Assembly: GCF_000337035.1 (NCBI RefSeq)
Contig: NZ_AOJL01000060.1
Location: forward strand, 238,415 to 285,935
Source: Halorubrum coriense DSM 10284
GTDB taxonomy: Archaea > Halobacteriota > Halobacteria > Halobacteriales > Haloferacaceae
Length of the DNA: 47,521 nt
Direction of reading: 5' to 3'
Shown here: in pieces, positions 1 to 9,000 of the stretch
Layout: the number at the start of each line of letters is the position of its first letter
Numbering within the stretch: the first letter of the stretch is position 1
Made by a program: the position numbers and the translations under genes
The notes under the pieces: model-generated
The model's input: only the letters and a program-made list of their open reading frames with translations
The model's database searches: none
Told to the model about the DNA's origin: nothing

Positions 1-835
1 TCGCCTCGACCCCGCCCGCCGCGTCGAGCAGGTCGCCGACGCGGATCCCGCCCCACTCTTGGACCGTGTACCAGCCGCTCGTACAGTCGAGTAGGGCCGC
101 CGTCTCGTGGCCCGCCGCCAGTTCGTCGGCGGTCAGTTCGACGGGCTCGCTCACGAGGCCGTCGACCGTCAGCCGGTACGCGTCGCGGTCGATCGGGTCG
201 GGGTCGTCGGCGACCCACGAGGTGATCGGGAACGCGCCGTTGCCGTCCCCCTCGCGGGGTTGCGAGCCGGTGAACCGCCGGTCCGCGCCCGCGGTGTCGA
301 GCGCGTCGTTGACCCCCTGCTGGAGCCGGTAGGTCGCGCCGCCGGCCGCGAGCAGCGCGAAGTAGGTGACGGCGGTCCGGCGGCGCTCGAAGTCGACGCG
401 GCGGGGGAGCCGGAACCGGGTGGAGGCGTGCGCGGCCACGAGCGGGACCAGCGCGAGGCCGAACCCGACGTGGACCGACAGCAGAGTCCAGTACGAGAGC
501 CGCACGTCGAGCCCGAACACCCACGCGACGCCGGTCGCGAGCGCGCCGACCGCGGCGACGAGCGTCAGGACCGACAGCGCGGTCGACCGCCGCCAGAGCC
601 GGGGGTCGGTGAGCCGGCGGCGGACCCGCGCGAGCTTCCACCCGAGCAGCGCGACGATGCCGACGCCGAGCGAACGGTGGAGCCAGAACAGCGGCCACCC
701 CTCTGGGACGCCGACGGTGAAGGAGACGAGACCGGTCACCGTCTCGGCGAGGACGAACGCGAACAGTGACCAGTCGACCGCGCGCGGCGGCGGCTCCAGG
801 CGGTCGATCGCGGTCCGGAGGCGGTTCGCGGCCAT
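1..835 (-). CDS. Membrane-anchored molybdopterin-dependent oxidoreductase, partial
   Basis: Reading from the ATG at 835 gives an open frame that runs off the left edge, so about 278 N-terminal residues are seen and the C-terminus is missing. The first 185 residues hold about four hydrophobic segments, like a small membrane cytochrome-type anchor. After this comes a sulfite-oxidase-type molybdopterin domain: residues starting YRLTVDGLVSEPVELTADEL, then LLDCTSGWYTVQEWGG, whose Cys is at the expected position of the Mo-ligating cysteine of that family, followed by IRVGDLLDAAG. The family transfers oxygen atoms or electrons at a Mo-pterin centre. The substrate cannot be told. The ATG is chosen because it opens directly into the first hydrophobic domain. 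Confidence 0.8.
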   Translation of the reverse strand, partial: MAANRLRTAIDRLEPPPRAVDWSLFAFVLAETVTGLVSFTVGVPEGWPLFWLHRSLGVGIVALLGWKLARVRRRLTDPRLWRRSTALSVLTLVAAVGALATGVAWVFGLDVRLSYWTLLSVHVGFGLALVPLVAAHASTRFRLPRRVDFERRRTAVTYFALLAAGGATYRLQQGVNDALDTAGADRRFTGSQPREGDGNGAFPITSWVADDPDPIDRDAYRLTVDGLVSEPVELTADELAAGHETAALLDCTSGWYTVQEWGGIRVGDLLDAAGGVEA

Positions 836-867
836 CTACGCGTGGTACGTGCTAGCGGGACAAAAGG

Positions 868-1695
868 CTACAGCTCGTACACTTCGCCGTCGACCGCCAG
901 CGGCTCCTCGAACGCCTCGTCGGCGGGGTAGTAGTGCGCGAGGTGGACGAGCCGCGTCCGGTCGGGGTCGAGCTCGTCGGCCAGCGCGAGCGCTCCCTCC
1001 CGGGTCATGTGCTTCGTGCCGAACGTCCGCGGGACGCCGTCGGGCCCCTCGTGGCGGCCGCCGATCGGGTGGTGTTCGCAGAGCGCGGCGGGGACGATGG
1101 CGTCGGCGAGGAGCAGGTCCGCGCCGGCGAGCGCCTCGCGGGAGCGCTCGGGGACGTCGTAGCTGGTGTCGCCGGTGAGCGAGAGTTTCGCGCCCGTCTC
1201 GGGGTCCTCGACGACGACCCCGTAACAGACGAGCGGCGGGTGGTCGACGGGGACGAACCGCACCTCGAAGCCGCAGGTCTCGAACGGCTCGAAGGGGTCG
1301 CGGGCGTGGACGCCGATCCGGTCTTCGAGGTAGTCGTACTTGCGCCGGATAGTCTCCGCGACGCTCTCGTCGGTCGCGGGGTCCGTCTCCGCGGGCGCGT
1401 GGACGGGGAGGCCGTCGACGAGCCGGTAGACGTTCCCCAACCCGTCGAGGTGGTCGAAGTGGATGTGCGTCACGAGGCCGGCGTCCGGCAGCGGGACGTC
1501 GGCCGCGAGGAACTGCTGTCTGAAGTCGGGGCTGAAGTCGACGAGCAGCGACTCGCCGGTGCGCTCGTTGGCGACGTGGACGGAGAAGCGCGACCGCGAC
1601 ACCCCGCGCTCGCGGGCCGTGACGCAGGTGTCGCAGCCGCAGCCGACCGTCGGCGTCCCCGTCGTGTCGCCCGTCCCGAGCAGGGTGACCCGCAT
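868..1695 (-). CDS. PhnP-like MBL-fold metallo-hydrolase
   Basis: The protein has 275 residues and starts MRVTLLGTGDTTGTPTVGCG. The metallo-beta-lactamase motif THIHFDHLDG supplies H77, H79, D81 and H82. The N-terminal cysteines C19, C21 and C24 (GCGCDTC) match the structural zinc site of PhnP-type phosphodiesterases. Later metal-ligand regions are LTGDTSYD and LVHLAHYY. The family hydrolyses cyclic phosphodiesters such as 5-phosphoribosyl 1,2-cyclic phosphate in PhnP, but the substrate here is unknown. The frame extends 25 codons upstream of this ATG. The internal ATG is preferred because the conserved fold begins there. The gene ends 33 bases before the start of the gene at 835. Confidence 0.82.
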   Translation of the reverse strand: MRVTLLGTGDTTGTPTVGCGCDTCVTARERGVSRSRFSVHVANERTGESLLVDFSPDFRQQFLAADVPLPDAGLVTHIHFDHLDGLGNVYRLVDGLPVHAPAETDPATDESVAETIRRKYDYLEDRIGVHARDPFEPFETCGFEVRFVPVDHPPLVCYGVVVEDPETGAKLSLTGDTSYDVPERSREALAGADLLLADAIVPAALCEHHPIGGRHEGPDGVPRTFGTKHMTREGALALADELDPDRTRLVHLAHYYPADEAFEEPLAVDGEVYEL

Positions 1696-1808
1696 GGAAC
1701 GTCGTGCGCGGGCCACGGCCTTAGCGTCCGCGGTCGGGGCGGGGGAGTCCGCGGAACGCCGGGGCCACACCCCCGAGGTATAACCCCGAGCCGGCCCGAG
1801 CCGCAGGC

Positions 1809-2858
1809 ATGCACACCAGTCGCAGCCTCACCCTCGCGCGGCTCCCCTCGGGCGTGCCGATCCGGACGACCGTCCACGCGTACGGCGAGGGCGATATCGT
1901 CGACGGCGACGACGGCCCCGAGCTCTACGCCCCCGACGACGCACCCGTGATCTACGCGCAGGCGGCCCAGCACGGCCGAGAAGTGAACGGGACCGCGGTC
2001 CTCCGGCGGCTCCACGACCGACTCGTCGGCGAGGCGGGCGACGCGGGGGACGGGTCCGGAGCCGACCCGACGGCCGCCGACCTCGCCGGGACGCTCGTGA
2101 CGGTCCCGGTCGCCGACCCGCTCACCTTCGACCGCGTCTCGTACACGACGCCGGAGTCGCTCGACTCGCGCCAGCCGAACATGAACCGCTGCTGGCCCGG
2201 CGACCCGGAGGGGTCGCTCCACGACCGGATGGCGGCCCGGCTCTGGGCGTTCGCGAGCGGGGCTGACGCGGTCGTCGACCTCCACACCGGGTCGCCGTCG
2301 ATGGCGACGCACACGGTGTACATGCGCGGCGACGAGGGGTGTCGCGGGCTCGCGGAGGCGTTCGGCACCGACCTCCTGCTCGCGGAGGCCGCGGGGGACG
2401 ACGCCGACACCGAGTGGGACGAGCGCGGGTTCGCCGGGAAGTTCCGGGTCGCCGCCACGCGCGAGGGGATCCCGACGATCACGCCCGAACTCGCCCACAG
2501 CCGGGAGGTCGTCCCGGCGGCGGTCGAGACCGGCGTGGCGGGGATGATCGGCGCGCTGCGGCACGAGGGGCTGCTCGACGGCGAGCCCGAGCCGTGGGAC
2601 GGCGTCGTCGCGCGCAACCACCTCGGGCGCGTGACCGCGGCCGACTCGGGGCTGTTCGTCCCCGACCCCGACCTCGCCGTCGGCGATTCGGTCGCGGACG
2701 GCGAGCGGGTCGGCGAGGTGTTCGACCCGACGACGTTCGAGACGCTCCAGGTCGCGCGCGCCGACCGCGACGGGATCGCGTACTCGGTCGCCCGAGAGGC
2801 GACCGTCACCGCGGGCGCGACGCTCGTCGGCGTCGCGGAGCGGATCGACGGGGAGTGA
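1809..2858 (+). CDS. Succinylglutamate desuccinylase/aspartoacylase family protein
   Basis: The protein has 349 residues and belongs to the zinc carboxypeptidase-like AstE/ASPA family, which removes an acyl group from an N-acyl amino acid. Zinc ligands are seen as H55 and E58 in AQAAQHGREVNG and H159 in AVVDLHTGSP. The substrate-binding NMNRCWPGDPEGS motif lies between them. The C-terminal 100 residues form the usual beta-rich lipoyl-like domain (GLFVPDPDLAVGDSVADGER). It diverges from the metallo-hydrolase gene, and the shared 113-bp gap contains GTATAACCC before this ATG. Haloarchaea often carry several paralogues, so the exact substrate is not assigned. Confidence 0.85.
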   Translation: MHTSRSLTLARLPSGVPIRTTVHAYGEGDIVDGDDGPELYAPDDAPVIYAQAAQHGREVNGTAVLRRLHDRLVGEAGDAGDGSGADPTAADLAGTLVTVPVADPLTFDRVSYTTPESLDSRQPNMNRCWPGDPEGSLHDRMAARLWAFASGADAVVDLHTGSPSMATHTVYMRGDEGCRGLAEAFGTDLLLAEAAGDDADTEWDERGFAGKFRVAATREGIPTITPELAHSREVVPAAVETGVAGMIGALRHEGLLDGEPEPWDGVVARNHLGRVTAADSGLFVPDPDLAVGDSVADGERVGEVFDPTTFETLQVARADRDGIAYSVAREATVTAGATLVGVAERIDGE

Positions 2859-2888
2859 GGAGGGCGGGAGCCGGCGTGCGGTGCGGGA

Positions 2889-3374
2889 CTACGGCCGCCG
2901 GACGCGTATCTGTCCGTCGGCGGCGACCGTGACGAACAGCCGGCTGCGGACCTCGCGGCCGTGGACCGCGTCGCCCGCGCGGTCGCCGATCGCCTTCATC
3001 AGCTCGGGCGCGGTCTGGTTCACCTTGACGCCGGCGTCGTCGCAGGCGTCGTACACCCGCTTCGGCGCGTCGTAGAGGTCGGTGCCCGACTCGATCTCGA
3101 CGCGGACCGGCGCGGACAGCGCCTCCGCGAACGCGACCGTCTCGCGGGCGCGCTCGACGTTGTCGCGGGCGCTCGCCTCGACGCTGGAGACGTTCGCGCG
3201 CGAGGTTCCGAGCCGGTCGGCGATGTCCGACTGCCGGAGCCCGCGCTCGCGGAGCGCCAACACCTCCGCCTGCCGGCGCGTGAGCACGCTCTCGTCGGCG
3301 TCGAACCCGGCCCCTTCGAGGATCGAGTCGGCGTCGACGTCGGCCGGCTCCGGCTGCTCGTCGTCTGCCACCAT
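2889..3374 (-). CDS. Tfx family DNA-binding transcriptional regulator
   Basis: The protein has 161 residues. Residues 31-80 (beginning LTRRQAEVLALRERGLRQSD) form a helix-turn-helix in which DIADRLGTSRANVSSVEASA is the recognition part. The remaining residues match the C-terminal domain of the archaeal Tfx family, first described as a regulator of the molybdenum formylmethanofuran dehydrogenase genes in Methanothermobacter. The ATG at 3374 is chosen because the TATA-like GTTTTTTGACC lies about 28 bases upstream, giving a leaderless start. The longer frame upstream is basic and lacks haloarchaeal composition. A molybdoenzyme fragment lies about 2 kb away, but a regulatory link is speculation. 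Confidence 0.82.
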   Translation of the reverse strand: MVADDEQPEPADVDADSILEGAGFDADESVLTRRQAEVLALRERGLRQSDIADRLGTSRANVSSVEASARDNVERARETVAFAEALSAPVRVEIESGTDLYDAPKRVYDACDDAGVKVNQTAPELMKAIGDRAGDAVHGREVRSRLFVTVAADGQIRVRRP

Positions 3375-3511
3375 GTGGGCACCGAGGGACCGGTCGGTCA
3401 AAAAACGGCGGTTTCGGGCGACGGGCGTCGGGTGAGTCGGTCGGCGGGGAATCGCGCGACGGATCGACGGCGTCCGGACTGTCCGTGGGGCGGGGCTCCC
3501 CCGAGACGCCG

Positions 3512-3985
3512 TCACTTGCCCCAGAAGTTCTCGCGGCTGCCGAGCCGTTCGCGGTCCGGGCGGTCGCGCCGACTGCGTCCCTCGTCCTCCTCGTCGTCCT
3601 CACCCTCGGCGCCCGCGTCCTCGCCGTCGGACTCCTCGGCGTCCGGGTCGTCGGGGAGGCGCTCGATCACGTCCTGTGCCGTCGCGTGGCTGGACTTCAC
3701 GCGGTGGATCTTGACCTCGGCGCGCGCCGGGGGGAGGAGCCCGTCGACGAGGACGATGAACCCGTCGTCGGTGCGGCCGACGCCGGCGCCGCTCTCGTGG
3801 ATGTCGTCGACCTCGACGACGACCGCCTCGCCGGGCTGGACCGGCTGCTGTTTCAGCTCGTAGATCGGCATGTCGTAGTGGTTACACCACTCCGCGCCGC
3901 CTTTGTTGCCGTAGTGTTGACACCCCATCCCCTGGATCCGTTCGTCGAAGCTGGGGCAGTCGTCGGCGAGTGGACAGTCCGCCAT
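3512..3985 (-). CDS. TRAM domain protein with N-terminal cysteine cluster
   Basis: The protein has 157 residues. The N-terminus has four cysteines (C4, C10, C22, C34) with nearby H24 and H36, which look like a zinc site. Residues of about 48-105 form a TRAM domain: QPGEAVVVEVDDIHESGAGV, then GFIVLVDGLLPPARAEVKIHRVKSSHATA. TRAM is a small OB-type RNA-binding fold also found in tRNA and rRNA methylthiotransferases and methyltransferases, so an RNA-chaperone-like role is likely. The last 50 residues are a highly charged acidic then basic tail. The 3' end lies 137 bases past the Tfx start. A TATA-like CGTTTACAAC is about 26 bases before the ATG. Confidence 0.8.
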   Translation of the reverse strand: MADCPLADDCPSFDERIQGMGCQHYGNKGGAEWCNHYDMPIYELKQQPVQPGEAVVVEVDDIHESGAGVGRTDDGFIVLVDGLLPPARAEVKIHRVKSSHATAQDVIERLPDDPDAEESDGEDAGAEGEDDEEDEGRSRRDRPDRERLGSRENFWGK

Positions 3986-4115
3986 ACCCTAGGGGAGACC
4001 GGCCGCTGTTGTAAACGTTTTCGACTCTCAGGCCGAAGTTCGCGAAAACGGTCGCGTCACGCGGGCGAACGGCGGCTGCTTCGACGGGCGGTCGGGCGGC
4101 GACGGAGCGGCGGCC

Positions 4116-4463
4116 TCAAAGGAACTCGCGGACCTCGGAGTACCACATGTCGTGGTGGTCGACGGCGTCGAGCCCGTCCGCGACGTCGACCGCGATGGCG
4201 TGCCAGCAGCGCTCGTCGGGGTCGTCGGCGTCGAGGTTGTACGTCGCGTCCGCGCAGGTACACTCCCCGTCCTCGACGACGTACTCGTCCTCGTGGCCCA
4301 CGACGACGGTGAAGTCGCGGTAGCGCTTCACGCGCCCCTCGCCGACCGCCTCGATCGCGCGTTGGCCGCGGTCGCCGTGGGCCTCGACGATGGCCGCGGC
4401 GATCGGGCCGGTCAGCTCGCCGGCCTCGGCGATCGCCGACCGCCAGTCGTCGACCGGTTCCAT
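4116..4463 (-). CDS. Small SWIM zinc-finger protein
   Basis: The protein has 115 acidic residues. It carries the SWIM pattern CxCx(n)CxH as C68-T-C70 and C86-W-H88, embedded in YVVEDGECTCADATYNLDAD and DERCWHAIAVDVADGL. SWIM fingers bind nucleic acid or protein partners. Small stand-alone versions are common in haloarchaea and have no proven function. TGTTTAACGG lies about 27 bases before the ATG and is a plausible TATA box for a leaderless message. Another SWIM protein is at 24782-25426, but the two share only the finger. Confidence 0.75.
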   Translation of the reverse strand: MEPVDDWRSAIAEAGELTGPIAAAIVEAHGDRGQRAIEAVGEGRVKRYRDFTVVVGHEDEYVVEDGECTCADATYNLDADDPDERCWHAIAVDVADGLDAVDHHDMWYSEVREFL

Positions 4464-4686
4464 ACCCCCTCGTTCTCGGGCGCCCCGTTAAACAGCGTCG
4501 GTCAGATCTGACCGACCGGCGCGCGTTTCGGCCCGCTCCTCCGCGTCCGCCCGTCCCGGACGAGACGTACCGGCGCTGCGCACCGCGAGTGGGCGGCCGG
4601 GAGCGTTCGGGGGCGGCAGACGAGCGCCGGCGACCATCGCGGCGGAACGCCGGCGACCGTCACGGCGGGGCTCGCGTCGAGCGCGG

Positions 4687-5829
4687 TCACGCCGGTCTCG
4701 GGGCCGTCGTCGCCGTTCCGACCCCGGAAAACACGAACTCGGTCTCGTCCGGCCCCGTCTCGACCGCGCCGTCCCACCCGTGGCCGGAGACGACCCGTTC
4801 GACGATCAGCAGTCCGAGACCGCCCCGGTCGGCGCCGAACGCGTCGTCGAACAGCGAGTCGGCTATCTCGGCGGGCATCTCGGGGCCGTCGTTCGCGATC
4901 GCGAACCCCGAGTCCGTCCCGCGCACGGTGACCGTCACCCCGGTTCCGCAGTGCTCGTCGACGTTCCGGAAGACGTTCTCGAACAGCTGCCGCAGCCGCG
5001 ATTCGTCCGCGGTTAGCGCGCGGCTTTCGGCCACCTCGAGCGCGGCGTTCGACGGCGCGACCAAGTCCCACGCCTCGCGGGCGACGCGGCCCAGGTCGAC
5101 GCGATCGCGTTCCCCCACGTCGACGCCCTCGCGGGCCAGCGCGAGCGTGCTCGCGATCAGCTCCTCGATCCGGTCCAGAGAGTCCATCACCGTCCGGAGG
5201 CGCGTCGTGACCGTGTCGGGTGCCGTCTCGATCGCGTACTCGGTGTAGCCGACGGCGGCCGTGAGGGGGTTCCGAATGTCGTGGGCCAGAACGCCGGCGA
5301 ACTCGTCGAGGCGCTCGTTCTGTGCTTCGACGGTCTGGTAGTGTTTCTCGCGTTCTATCTCGTAGCTGATCCATTGGGTCATCAGCTGGACGAACCGTCG
5401 TTCCGTCTCCCGGAACTCGCGGTCCCGAGGCGTCTCGTCCGAGTAGCAGAGGGTTCCGTACGTCTCTCCGTCGACCACGATCGGCCCGCCGATGTAACAC
5501 TCCCACCCCGAAGCCTTCCGAGCGACGTCGTCGGCGTACGTGGACGCCCCCGCGTCGGCCACCACGAGGAGCTCCCGTTCGTCGACGACGTGTCGACACC
5601 ACGTCTCCTCCAGGTCGGAGACGGTCCCGGCGGCGAACTCGCCCGCCCGAACCGTCGACCCGGTGATCTCGTGTTCGCCGTCGGCCGTGTACGAGAGGAC
5701 ACCGTACGCGAGGTCCAGACGTTCTCGACCCAGCGTCACCGCCTTCGCGATCTTCTCGGACAGGGGCATCGACTTGTCCGCACCCAGCTCGTATAGGTCT
5801 CTGAAGTAGTCCTCCGATGTCTGTGGCAT
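4687..5829 (-). CDS. GAF-domain sensor histidine kinase
   Basis: The protein has 380 residues and no membrane segment, so it is probably a cytoplasmic sensor. Residues of about 20-160 are a GAF domain (YGVLSYTADGEHEITG ... WECYIGGPIVVDGETYGTLCY) of the kind common in haloarchaeal kinases. Residues of about 170-240 are the HisKA dimerisation helices, with the phospho-acceptor H183 in LAHDIRNPLTA. Residues of about 285-370 are the ATPase lid domain, with an N-box FENVFRNVDEHCG, a G1-like AIANDGPEMP and a G2-like GGLGLLIVERVV. In the N-box the usual FRNAVEH reads FRNVDEH, a mild departure. No cognate regulator is adjacent. The same GAF-HisKA module recurs in the next kinase gene. Confidence 0.88.
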   Translation of the reverse strand: MPQTSEDYFRDLYELGADKSMPLSEKIAKAVTLGRERLDLAYGVLSYTADGEHEITGSTVRAGEFAAGTVSDLEETWCRHVVDERELLVVADAGASTYADDVARKASGWECYIGGPIVVDGETYGTLCYSDETPRDREFRETERRFVQLMTQWISYEIEREKHYQTVEAQNERLDEFAGVLAHDIRNPLTAAVGYTEYAIETAPDTVTTRLRTVMDSLDRIEELIASTLALAREGVDVGERDRVDLGRVAREAWDLVAPSNAALEVAESRALTADESRLRQLFENVFRNVDEHCGTGVTVTVRGTDSGFAIANDGPEMPAEIADSLFDDAFGADRGGLGLLIVERVVSGHGWDGAVETGPDETEFVFSGVGTATTAPRPA

Positions 5830-6066
5830 GGACGTACCACCGGTAAGCGATCGCCGGTGATGGCGCTTTTACCCACGCACATCGGTACACCGCCTCACGC
5901 ACCGATTCACACGGGGCGCCGGACGACGGCCCGCGAACGAACCGCCCGAAGGCCGTGCGCCGCAGGCGGCGTGGACGAGCGGGGCGGGCAGCGTGCGAAC
6001 CGCCTCGCGTGTTCTCCTCGGGGTCGAGCGGTACGTCCCGAGTTTCCGTCTCCGGGTCGGGGGGTC

Positions 6067-9000
6067 CTACGCGGCTTCGTCGAACTCGAACCGCGCGCCG
6101 CCGTCGCTTCCGTCCGTCACGGACACCGTCCAGCCGTGCGCCTCCGCGATGTCGGCCACGATCGAGAGCCCGAAGCCGGTCCCCCCGTCGCTGGACGTGA
6201 CGCCGTGCCGAAGCACGTCGTCGCGTCGATCCGGCGGGATCCCGCTCCCGTCGTCTTCCACGTAGAAGCCGCCGTCACCGGCCGACTGCCCCACCGTAAC
6301 CGTGACCGTCGGTCCGCCGTGCTCGACCGCGTTCCTGAAGAGGTTCTCGAAGAGCTGCGTCAGGCGGCCCGGATCGCCGGTGACCGTCGGCACCGCGTCC
6401 GCGACCGCGAGCGCCGCCTCGTCCGTGTCGACGTACCCCCACGCCTCCGTCGTCACGGTGCCGAGGTCCACGGCTTCCGCGTCCTCGACGGCGGTCTCGC
6501 CGCGCGCCAGCGCGAGCAGGTCGTCGATGAGCCGCTCGGTCCGGTCGTGAGCCGACTGCACCCGCGCGAAGTGGTCCGGGTCGCCCGTCTCCGTCGCGAG
6601 TTCGAGGAACCCCTGCGCGACGGTGAGGGGGTTTCTGAGGTCGTGGGCGACGACGCTCGCGAACTCGTCGAGCCGCTCGTTTTGCCGCTGTAGCTCCGCT
6701 TCCCGGCTCGCCCGCGCGAAGGCCGCCTCGACGGTCGCACCGAGGATCCGGAACAGGTCGACGTCGGTCTCGCAGAACTCGCGGGGCGACGTCGACCCGG
6801 TGATCATGACGCCGTACTCGCCCAGCGGAACGACGACCTCGCTCTGGATCGCCGTGTCGGAGTTGTATCTGCGGTCCGCGTCGTGAACGTCGTCGTACAC
6901 CCGCGTCTCCCCCGACTCGAACGCGTCCCACGCGAGCCCCTCGCCGCTGTCGAACCGGGGGGCCTCTCCGAGCAGGTCCGTCGCCGCGTCCGTTTCGCTG
7001 ACCGGGACGAGCGCGTCCGCCCGCCGGTCGAACTCCCACGCCGCGGTGACGTCGAGGCCGAGCACGTCGGCCGCGGCGTCGACGGCGACGGAGCCGATTG
7101 CCTCTGCCGACTCGGCGCTGCTGAGCCGCTGTGCGGTCTCTTGGAGCGCCCGCAGTCGGGCCTCCAACCGCTTCTGATCGGTGATGTCCTCGACGACGGC
7201 GAGCGTGCCCGTGACCTCGCCGTCCGGGGCCGTGATCGGGGCGATGGACAGGAGCAGGTCCAGCGTGTCCCCGGCTTTCGTCTCCAGTCGCACCTCCTCG
7301 GCTCTGACCCGCTCGCCGCGTAGCGCGCGTCGCCGGTGTGCGGCGAACTCCTCCCACCGCTCGGTCGAGGCGAGCGGGTTCCGCGCGCCGCGGACCTCCT
7401 CGTGCGACCAGCCGAACATGGTCTCGGCCTCCTCGTTCCAGCGCACGACGCCCCCGTCGGCGTCGACTTCCATCACGGTGAGCGGGGTCGCTTCGATGAG
7501 CGACTCCAGCCGCTGGTTCGTCGTCTCGAGCTCCCGCTCCCGTTCGACCCGTTCGGTCACGTTCCGGGCGATGCCCACGATCCGAACCGTCTCGCCGTCG
7601 ACGGTCACCGGTGCGAGGCTAGTCTCCCAGAACCGGCCGTCCGCGACCGTTTCGAGCTCCTCGTGGTACGAGATCGGCGCGCCCTCCTCGACGCAGCGAG
7701 CGTAGTTGGCCGCGAGCTCGGCCCCCTGTTCGTCGCCGAACACCGCCCGCGGCGTCTCGCCCCGAACGTCCGCGGTCGTGAGCCCCGTCTGCGACTCGTA
7801 CCCGGGGCTGAGGCGGGCGAACTCGAACGACGGCTCGTCGCCGGCGGCGTCGACGTCGAGCAGGAATATCGCGTCGCCGGAGGTCTCGAGCAGCGCCGCG
7901 TACTCCTCCGCGAGCGCCTGATGCTCGCGCCGCTTCGCCTCCCGCTCCGTCACGTCCTGGAACACGCCGCGGAGCGCCGCGTCCCCGCGGCGCGCGTCCT
8001 CGACGAACTCCCCCCACGCCCGGACGTCGCGCACCCCGCCGTCGGCGCGCTCGATCCGGAGGTCGAGGTCGTACAGCTTCCCGTCCTCGATCGCGGTGTC
8101 GACCGCGTCGGTGATCGTCTCGCGGTCGTCCGGGTGGTAGAACTCGATCGCGTCGTCGATCGACGGCTCGTACCCCTCGTCGACGCCGTGGATCCGGCGC
8201 GTCCCGTCGGACCACGTGAGCTCCTCTCGCGCGGGGAAGTACTCCCAGACGCCGATGTCCGCGATGTCTTGGACCCGGTCGAAGAGGAACTCCCGTCGCT
8301 CCAGGTCGGCGCGGTCTCGCGCCCGGGAGAGCTCGGCGCTCACGAGCTCGGCCAACAGCTCGACGAACGTCCGTTCGAGCGCCCCGAACGGGGCCACTCG
8401 CGTCGTCGGGCTCGAGAAGTTGACCGTCCCGTAGCGAGCGCCGTCGACGACGAGCGGCACGCCGATGTACGACTCGAGTTCGAGCTCGCGGTAGGCGGGA
8501 TGAGTCGCTTTCCCCTCGCTGACCGCGTCCGCGAACGAGCAGACGGAGTCGGTCCCGACCACTTCCGCGCAGTACGTCGACGCGAGGTCGAACCGGTCGC
8601 CGGCCTCGACGTCGGCGTCCGGTGCGTGAACCGCTTCGACCGTGTAGTCGCCGCCCTGCGCCCGCGAGACGATCCCGATCTCGAGCCCGAGCGTCCGGCA
8701 GCCGACTCGCAGCAGGTTCCGAAGGCGAGACGCGCTCGAGGTGTCGCTCTCCGCCATGACGGTCTGGAGCTCCCGGAGCGCGTCCCGCTCCCGTTCCAGC
8801 TGGTGCTTCGCCGCACTCCGCTCGGTCACGTCGCGGGCGACGACGAGCACCTGATTGGTCGCTCGGCGCTGGAACGGCGTCAGCCGAATGTCGAACGTCC
8901 GCTCGCCGTCCCCGACGGCGACGTCTATCCGTAGGTCCGCGTCGTAGAACCCGGACAGCCCGCCGTCGCTCTCCATCTCGTCGAGCGTCAGTTCGACCGC

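Noticed and set aside
1-835. Plus-strand frames in the first 1200 bases
   Set aside because: They are Arg/Pro/Ser-rich shadows of the minus-strand oxidoreductase and hydrolase, which carry clear family motifs.
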